Below, one piece after another: positions 29,246 through 29,267 of a DNA stretch of 29,267 nt (positions are counted from its first letter, which is position 1; each line of letters opens with the position of its first letter). The stretch lies in assembly GCA_003427395.1 (NCBI GenBank), contig BFEA01000093.1:2283629-2312895 (forward strand). The letters run 5' to 3'. The position numbers and the translations under genes were made by a program. Origin of the DNA: Chara braunii. Taxonomy: Eukaryota; Streptophyta; Charophyceae; Charales; Characeae. The notes under the pieces are model-generated. The model had not been told where the DNA came from and made no database searches. It worked only from the letters and a program-made list of their open reading frames with translations.

Positions 29246-29267
29246 TCCCCTCCTCCCCCCCCCCCCC
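29246..29267. repeat. C-rich run at the window end
   Basis: CTCCCC-type words end in an unbroken C run that the window edge cuts. Confidence 0.9.

Noticed and set aside
1-29267. Bacterial operon, phage, CRISPR or toxin-antitoxin system
   Set aside because: There are no Shine-Dalgarno-spaced gene runs, spaced repeats or prokaryotic families; the composition and elements are eukaryotic.

Overview
The window looks like nuclear DNA from a streptophyte green alga (a charophyte, possibly Chara-like) or another eukaryote with a large, repeat-rich genome. Three things point there. A fragment of nad7, which is mitochondrial-encoded in plants and green algae but not in animals or fungi, is inserted at 9.7-10.1 kb. 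LINE, SINE-like and MITE families and long microsatellites fill most of the DNA. The only large intact gene is a single open frame full of Glu, Ser and Pro homopolymers. The species assignment is inference. There is no prokaryotic gene structure, rRNA, CRISPR array or intact functional tRNA.

Layout. 0-1.4 kb: an A-tailed retroelement end (minus strand), a TA microsatellite and short degenerate repeats. 1.38-2.58 kb: the first copy of a tRNA-headed retroposon with an A-rich tail, minus strand. 2.96-8.3 kb: a decayed L1-type LINE, minus strand, with endonuclease, reverse transcriptase and zf-RVT regions broken by stops, frameshifts and an active-site substitution. 8.4-9.1 kb: unidentified DNA with small tandem repeats. 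9.68-10.09 kb: mitochondrial nad7 3' end (NUMT), tandemly duplicated. 10.17-11.72 kb: the second tRNA-headed retroposon, expanded by GT tracts. 12.2-12.6 kb: a possible Ty3/gypsy RT remnant. 14.42-17.56 kb: a cluster of non-autonomous DNA transposons: one Harbinger-like (TCA flanks), one TTAA-flanked, two TA-flanked near-palindromic copies, plus a 37-bp-arm hairpin. 17.7-19.3 kb: 9-bp and CAGTAC-rich satellites, and a palindrome interrupted by the assembly gap. 19.69-25.91 kb: the one large gene, minus strand. 26-29.27 kb: non-coding flank with a 13-bp minisatellite, 40-bp tandem repeats and a segment collinear with 15.7-18.0 kb.

The large gene encodes about 2073 residues and is a recognisable SANBR (KIAA1841) relative. 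It has the family BTB domain, the two Cys-rich segments around the conserved DWDVxxYLN / YWxxWG core, and a C-terminal W...REDD..RM helix. These conserved islands sit in very long low-complexity linkers, which also interrupt the BTB domain. In vertebrates SANBR is a BTB-dimerising regulator that restrains class switch recombination. That job cannot exist in an alga, so this protein may reflect an older chromatin or transcription role.

Apart from this gene the window has no cooperating gene set. Its interest lies in the SANBR homologue, the well-bounded mobile-element families and the organelle DNA insertion.
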